A DNA stretch of 31,369 nt from contig MU069482.1 in the NCBI GenBank assembly GCA_002284615.2, forward strand, positions 19,942-51,310, in the 5' to 3' direction. The notes beneath the pieces were generated by a model, which worked only from the letters and a program-made list of their open reading frames with translations, made no database searches and had not been told where the DNA came from. Positions 27,401 through 31,369 of this stretch are shown here, piece after piece. The position numbers were made by a program, and so were the translations under genes. This DNA comes from Dunaliella salina. Taxonomy: Eukaryota > Chlorophyta > Chlorophyceae > Chlamydomonadales > Dunaliellaceae. Numbering within the stretch: the stretch's first letter is position 1; each line of letters begins with the position of its first letter.

Positions 27401-30400
27401 AAGGTGTGCTGATTGCCAGGGTGAAGCACCAGGAGGATTTCACACACAAGGAACAGGTAAAGGTTGAAGTGCACCAAGAGGCCGAGAGGAAGCACTGAAG
27501 GCAAGCGCTTGCACGCACTCGAGGCTCCTGTAGCAGGGCGTGCCGAATGCCAGGGTAAAGCATCATGAGGGAATATGAAACAGGCTCAAGGGCGCCTAGG
27601 GCTAATGCAGCATCAGAAGACAAGCACTCGCATGCGCAGAGTGCTTATGTAGCAGGGCGTGCGGACTGCCAAGGTAACAGCACCAGGAGAAACATGGAAC
27701 AGGTACAGGCACCAATAGGCTTTGTGTGGCGAGCACCTGCGCGGACGCAGGGCCCATGCAGCAGGGCACAGATTGCCAGTGTGAAGCGCCAGGAGAGAAT
27801 ATGGAACAGGGAAAGGCTCCAGTGCACCTATTGGATTGTGTGGCGTCAGAAGGTAACGTTTAAACGAGCACTTGCATGCACTCGGGGCTCATGTAGCACG
27901 GCAAGCCAATTGCCAGGGTGAAGCATCAGGAGGAAACATGGAACAGGTAAAGGCTAAAGGTGACGCTCAAAGGAGCACTTGCGCGCACGCAAGGCTCATG
28001 TAGCAGGGCACAGACTGCCAGTGTGAAGCATCAGGAGGAAATATGGAACTGGTTATGGCTCCAGTGCACCTTTAGGGCTTTTGTGGCATCCAAAGGCATA
28101 GCTTAGATGAGCACTTGAATGCAATCGAAGCTCCTGCAGCAGAATATGACAGCTACCATGGGGGAGCAGTGGTGGCATTTTGGTGCACTGTGCACTTTGT
28201 GCAGCATTAAAATCACCTGCGTACACCCAAGGCTCATCTAGCTGAACGTGCCAATTTTTGGGGATGCAGAGCGTGCCAATTTTTGGGGATGCTAGCTGAA
28301 CATGCCAATTTTTGGGGATGCAGAACGTGCCAATTTTTGGGGATGCACATGAGCCTGTAGGAAGCATAATTTTTGACACTCAAGGGGTTATCCTTATAAA
28401 AATTATGTATTTGGAATCCTGAGATCGAGAGCTATCGATTGGCATGCATATGGGTTCAATCGGGGAAGGTGGGGGGAGGTGGGTGGTTCAGGGGGAGTTT
28501 GACTTTTTGGGACACCCCCTCTAAAAGTTTCCTGGGCCATTTCTACAGACTTGTAGAAGAAATCATGGGATGCCTGAGCTCAAGAACTGTTGATTAGTAC
28601 CCTCTTTGAGCAAATTAGATAAAAAGGGGGGTCTATGTGCATGAATCAGAGTCAGTGCCACATGCGCATGGGTGTGGGCAGCAGGAGGTGAGGAGGCAAA
28701 CATGCAGTAGCCCATTTCAAACTTCCAGGAAATGTCTAAGTTCAACGTGTTCGTGCATGGTGAAGTCAGAAAGACACTTTATGGACTTGCAAGCCAGCTG
28801 TAGGTGCCTGAAAGGGCAGATGTACATGGGCGTCCGCTCCTCAATTTTTGCCCCATAACTCTGCTCCAACTCATATTCCATTGCAATTGATATGCAGGTG
28901 GACGGGGAATTGAAAGAGGAGCAGATTGGTACCCTTTTTGTCAGGATTGGGGCATTGAAGGGGGGTTTTGGGGGTGGGTGGTGGGTCGGAGGGGTCCTGC
29001 CCAGAATTTTGGCATGGTGTCCACCACTTTTTTTTCACCCTCCTGGGATGCAGCAAAGGAAACACAAAAGTATACTGAATACATGGAAGGCAGGTGACAA
29101 CTTTCATCAGTGCCGCAGCACGAGAGTTGTGTACTCCCACTGCCTGCTTCCTCCTCCCTCTAAAACTTCTTTCCTAGCCCAAAGGGAATTTTCGATTAGT
29201 ATCCTCCCCGCTGCAGCTGGACAAGGAAGCCGGCTGAATGCCCCGCGCACACTCAGATGGCTGAAACTACACACGGACCCCACACAGGTGGCTGAAACCA
29301 CACACAGACCCCACACAGATGGCCGAAACCACACACAGACCCCACATGTGCATGGGTGCATGCATACTGATTGCATATGCTGAAGTTTGCATGCACGTGC
29401 ACCACATGCACTGATGGGAGCGTGGGCCTATCAGTCCAGGGGTGCATGGGTGCATGCATATTGATTGTGTATGCCGATAGGTGTTTGCATATACACATAC
29501 TTATTGTTTATGCTGATGGTGTGTATGCATGTTCATTGCATGGGCTGGCACATGTGTGTGCACAAAGCACCACGCTCAATTTGTACACCTCATTGTGCAT
29601 CAGCACAAAGCATTATTTTTGGCAGTGCACACACCTGCGAGTGCATTCCTTGCTTGTGCTACAAAAATAGCATTCTCACTTCCGTTTTGTTTTTTGCTGC
29701 ACCTTTACTGTTTGCCTAGCAGTCATGCGTCTCGACTGATATCTTCTTCATGTAAAACCTGAAAAATCTGCAAACCCCGTGTGCCTTGTGCTGCAGCCCG
29801 CCAGATTTCTGCTACTTGCCTGGGTTTACAAAAAACACCGGTAAATGCACGCACACCAAGCATTATCCTGTGCAGTGCGCTCACCTGCAGGCATGCACCT
29901 AGTGTTGCAGCCCATCTGGCTCCGGATACGTGCATGTGTTCCTTGTTTATTGAATGCTTGAGACTTGAGCTTGGGAAAGGATGGTATTGTGAAGAGGTGA
30001 ACAGGCGTTTGGGTTGCAGGCCCCAATGCTGTAACCAAAGCCTGCCCTTGTGCAGGGTTATAACTAACTAACTCAGGTAACCTTATAACTAACTAAGGTA
30101 AGGTTATAACTAACTAAGGTAACCTTATAACTAAGGTAAGGGGTGAGAGTGCAATATTATTGTTACTGTAATATTACTGTAATGCTTTCTCTTTTGAATG
30201 GCCTTGCAGGGACACAACCATCCATTCCTAGGGTTGAGAACCCCATCACACATGTGTTGAGAAAAGAATTCTCAAATTTGGGGGTATTACAGCAGTACCA
30301 AGATGCCACTGTAAAATAACAGAAATGTTACAAGAATGGTAAAAATAATATTACCTCCCACACCTTAATTATGAACTCGAGAGAGCCCAGGACTGCAGCA

Positions 30401-31202
30401 GGAATACCTGAAAATTACTGTGGCACCACACTTATTCATACTCCATCAGTTATTTACCTCAACATGACTGGACAAGAGCCGTCTTGTCCAATCGTGTTAC
30501 AATTCATAACTGATGAGGTGGCGACAGTGTAACTTCACTGCCTTTATTTGAGGGCATGCAAGCAGCCAAGTGCAGGCTTAGACCGGACTTTGGAAAGCCA
30601 GACCTATGCCTATGCACAGAGCAGCTTTGGCTTTGCATAGAGTAGCTAAGGCCTTGCATAGAGCAGCTACGGCTTTGCACAGAGCAGCAGAGATGGAATA
30701 GACATGAAAAAACCAGCGAGCACAAAAGTAACAACAAAGGGACATGATGAAACACAACATGGATTGGCCCTTAAAATTACAAACAGGACAGGAAGGAGCA
30801 ACTGCACCGCCAGGACGGTAGAAGAAAGAAGATGCATGGCGTGGTTGCAGAGCAAACGCGGCTGGAGATGGAGCAAGGATTTTTGGGGGGGGGGAGACCA
30901 ACTAAACTGCAATGCTTGCGAGTTGCGCAAATCGAAGCACCTACTCACCTGTGGACATAGCTTGCAAGGTGCATGAGCTGGAATACCTGCTCACCATTTT
31001 GACTGCACTGTTTGCGAGGTGGAGCATATCTAAGGACCTGCTCACCTGTGGACATTGCTTGCAAGGTGCGTGAGCTGAAATATCTGCTCAGCCCCAGGTC
31101 CCCGAGCTTTAGGTTGCCATCGCCCGCGATGAAGATGTTGTGCGGCTTCAGGTCTCTATGCATCATGCGCCGGTTGTGCATGTGCACCATGGCACTGCAT
31201 AT
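24428..31202 (-). CDS. NIMA-related (NEK6/7-like) Ser/Thr protein kinase, partial
   Basis: Three minus-strand exons join in phase to 142 residues of a kinase C-lobe. Exon 1, 31202-31046 (acceptor GATACAG|ATATGC, donor CCACAG|GTGAGC), encodes [20 protein letters not shown], with HRD catalytic loop and Asn, and [18 protein letters not shown] instead of DFG is typical of NEK6/7. Exon 2, 27146-27022 (acceptor GACACAG|TTGGAA, donor TACAAG|GTGAGG), encodes [19 protein letters not shown] and [17 protein letters not shown], with SPE in place of APE. Exon 3, 24571-24428 (acceptor GCGCAG|GAGCAC, donor ACCAG|GTGAGG), encodes [17 protein letters not shown] and [17 protein letters not shown], the conserved Arg near the domain end. 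The N-lobe with the ATP-binding loop lies beyond the right window edge. No exon after 24428 was identified. Such kinases act in mitosis, centrosomes and cilia; the exact role is not visible. The introns are 3.9 and 2.5 kb and full of repeats. Confidence 0.87.
24572..25000 (-). repeat. Tandem pseudo-exon array: four extra copies of the exon 3 start
   Basis: Upstream of real exon 3, copies begin at 24679, 24789, 24897 and about 24997 (spacings 108, 110, 108, 100). Each repeats the acceptor (GCGCAG|GAGC, absent in the last) and about 85 bp of exon start. Copy 1 reads [20 protein letters not shown] and PSHLAPHF, and stays in frame into the real exon. Copy 2 has TAG for the third codon ([19 protein letters not shown]). 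Copy 3 is frameshifted. Copy 4 reads [18 protein letters not shown]. None includes the second half of the exon with RDLVTAM. Confidence 0.88.
25001..25389. other. Kinase intron 2, no further feature seen
   Basis: Intron sequence between the pseudo-exon array and the LINE tail at 25390. Short open frames only. Confidence 0.4.
25390..25550 (+). mobile_element. LINE/SINE tail (T8) in kinase intron 2, antisense to the gene
   Basis: Contains CTCTGCTTCTGGCTCACACC, GGGCTTTTGATGAGGACCCC, CCTTCCTTCATGCGCGCGGCC and CATTTTCTTTTCTTTGC. It matches T1 and T3. The hairpin is shortened (GCGGCCTATGGTAGACC). It is a 5'-truncated copy inserted opposite to kinase transcription. Confidence 0.7.
25625..25790 (+). 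repeat. Tandem and direct repeats in kinase intron 2
   Basis: GGGCAGCTTTCAAGCTTGGA with TTGCTGTTGATGACAG occurs at 25628 and 25749. Between them lie several TTTCAATGATGATGACAGG units of 18-20 bp. Confidence 0.85.
25791..26164. other. Kinase intron 2, possible SINE relic only
   Basis: On the minus strand TGTTCAAATCCTGACC near 25990-26005 looks like a tRNA B box, but no A box could be found. Otherwise nothing is supported. Confidence 0.3.
26165..26450 (+). repeat. Tandem repeat with ~120-bp unit in kinase intron 2
   Basis: Three copies of an AAGGAGCAGCTCAT.ATGAAGGCATGC block (near 26186, 26301 and 26420), with variable sequence between them. Each also has a CATGA..AGCTCA(C/T)GCA.TGGCAT relative. 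Confidence 0.75.
26451..26789. other. Kinase intron 2, no feature seen
   Basis: No domain, repeat or splice context that I can support. Confidence 0.4.
26790..26925 (+). repeat. Tandem repeat CATACAAGCAACT in kinase intron 2
   Basis: Three to four copies of (TCA/TCC)TACAAGCAACT with 40-50 bp spacing, together with CAGAATCACCAGAGGCCAAC. The core resembles GAGCAACTCATACAAGAGGC inside exon 2 (27050-27066), so it might be a rearranged exon 2 copy. That link is weak. Confidence 0.6.
27147..28260 (-). repeat. Acceptor/exon-start tandem array upstream of kinase exon 2
   Basis: About nine extra copies of the exon 2 start and its preceding intron lie in 1.1 kb, with cores near 27250, 27349 (partial), 27530, 27645, 27755, 27890, 27995, 28123 and 28225. 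On the gene strand the unit has CCTCCTGATGCTTCACCCTG, then TTGGCACGCCCTGCTACATG and AGCCCCGAGTGCATGC, repeating [11 protein letters not shown]. The acceptor AG is kept in the copies near 27270, 27675 and 28020 (ACAG or GGCAG) and lost in several others (GGCAA). Divergence grows with distance from the real exon. Confidence 0.85.
28240..28350 (+). repeat. Short tandem repeat GTGCCAATTTTTGGGGATGC
   Basis: Four copies of GTGCCAATTTTTGGGGATGC, separated alternately by AGAGC/AGAAC and TAGCTGAAC. It starts within the last recognisable copy of the exon 2 array (CTAGCTGAACGTGCC corresponds to GTAGCAGGGCGTTCC). Confidence 0.92.
28351..29257. other. Kinase intron 1, no gene seen
   Basis: G-rich patches occur near 28465-28500 and 28965-28995. 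Blocks 28560-28630 and 28860-28960 share loose similarity (AACTC/GAGC...TTGATTAGTACC or TTGGTACCC). No exon is supported. Confidence 0.4.
29258..29347 (+). repeat. 30-bp tandem repeat, three copies
   Basis: Three copies of TGGCTGAAACCACACACAGA plus CCCCACACAG, with a few changes. It lies in kinase intron 1. Confidence 0.92.
29348..29560 (+). repeat. GTGCATGGGTGCATGCATA direct repeat
   Basis: GTGCATGGGTGCATGCATA occurs at about 29347 and 29442, followed each time by (C/T)TGATTG(C/T)(A/G)TATGC. The span is a roughly 95-bp duplication with further decayed units to 29550. Confidence 0.75.
29561..30056. other. Kinase intron 1, no feature seen
   Basis: Short frames only. GTGCAGTGCGCTCACCTGCAGGC at 29870 and GCAGTGCACACACCTGCGAG at 29623 are a loose direct repeat. 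Confidence 0.4.
30057..30142 (+). repeat. Tandem repeat TTATAACTAACTAAGGTAA
   Basis: Four units of about 22 bp (AGGTAACCTTATAACTAACT and variants). Each unit is partly palindromic (GGTTA/TAACC). Confidence 0.93.
30143..30605. other. Kinase intron 1, no feature seen
   Basis: AT-rich patch with TGTAATATTACTG repeats near 30165-30180. Around 30470-30495 GACAAGAGCCGTCTTGTC can form a short hairpin. No gene is supported. Confidence 0.4.
30606..30690 (+). repeat. 27-28 bp tandem repeat, three copies
   Basis: Units of GCATAGAGCAGCTACGGCTT(T), with changes, from 30606 to about 30690. Confidence 0.92.
30691..30924. other. Kinase intron 1, no feature seen
   Basis: Unique-looking sequence with a G run at 30883-30892. 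No gene is supported. Confidence 0.4.
30925..31045 (-). repeat. Donor-side tandem copies after kinase exon 1
   Basis: On the gene strand the exon end (ATTTCAGCTCACGCACCTTG then CAAGCAATGTCCACAG) and its donor GTGAGCAGG are repeated. The true donor GTGAG starts at 31045; further GTGAG donors start at 30994 (spacing 51) and 30948 (spacing 46). The third copy is nearly identical to the exon end (CAAGCTATGTCCACAG|GTGAGTAGG); the second is diverged (AGTCAAAATG|GTGAGCAGG). A fourth, donor-less remnant runs to about 30910. Confidence 0.85.
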
Positions 31203-31239
31203 CTGTATCACATGCACAGAAGGGTGCGTGAGCACATTC

Positions 31240-31369
<130 letters not shown>

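Noticed and set aside
27274..27921. Several open frames in the 27.2-28.0 kb region
   Set aside because: They arise from the repeated exon 2 boundary units, which shift frame from copy to copy.
28440..28470. B-box-like GGGTTCAATCGGGG
   Set aside because: Isolated match without A box, tail or repeats.
29107..29498. Minus-strand frames with repeated [11 protein letters not shown]
   Set aside because: Translation of the 30-bp tandem repeat at 29258-29347.

Overview
The window is nuclear eukaryotic DNA, most likely from a green alga. It has spliced genes with GTGAG-type donors, long introns, (GT)n/(CA)n and (TTTTC)n repeats, and LINE proteins of a type I associate with chlorophyte genomes. A Dunaliella-like chlorophycean is only a guess. 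Coding capacity is low. About 60% of the window is decayed retroelements and locally amplified repeats. A 676-base run of N lies at 13425-14100.

Left part (1-12.3 kb): a pyrimidine microsatellite, then a broken gag/protease retroelement (459-2185), then nested fragments of two related non-LTR retrotransposon subfamilies. Subfamily 1 is copies A (2256-3475, +), G (4480-4612, -), C (6904-10250, +) and F (11540-12235, -). Subfamily 2 is copies B (5650-6830, +), D (10287-11495, +) and E (16990-18960, +). Copy C shows most of the layout: a PHD-like tail, a conserved domain resembling PCIF1-type methyltransferases, RNase H, a zinc finger, and a C-terminal PD-(D/E)XK endonuclease. No reverse transcriptase core was found anywhere, so all copies look truncated and dead. 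A 397-bp MITE with 50-bp inverted repeats sits at 4660-5056.

Middle part (12.3-24 kb): an unrecognised candidate exon (13046-13268, -), the assembly gap, a two-exon secreted Kazal-type inhibitor candidate (15160-15947, -), LINE copy E, and two tRNA-derived SINE candidates on the minus strand (17585-17790 and 19142-19557). The second SINE has a 10-bp target-site duplication and an empty-site counterpart at 16.67 kb. LINE ends, SINEs and short solo tails share one 3' module ending in a hairpin and a pyrimidine-rich tail.

Right part (24-31.4 kb): one NIMA-related (NEK6/7-like) kinase gene on the minus strand, cut by the right window edge. Three catalytic-domain exons (31046-31202, 27022-27146, 24428-24571) join in phase to give 142 residues from the catalytic loop to the end of the C-lobe. 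Each exon is bordered by tandem copies of its own exon/intron boundary: three donor copies after the first, about ten acceptor/exon-start copies before the second, and five acceptor/exon-start copies before plus a nine-unit donor-derived minisatellite after the third. Two of these extra splice sites would give in-frame variants of +17 or +36 residues. This is the most unusual signal in the window.
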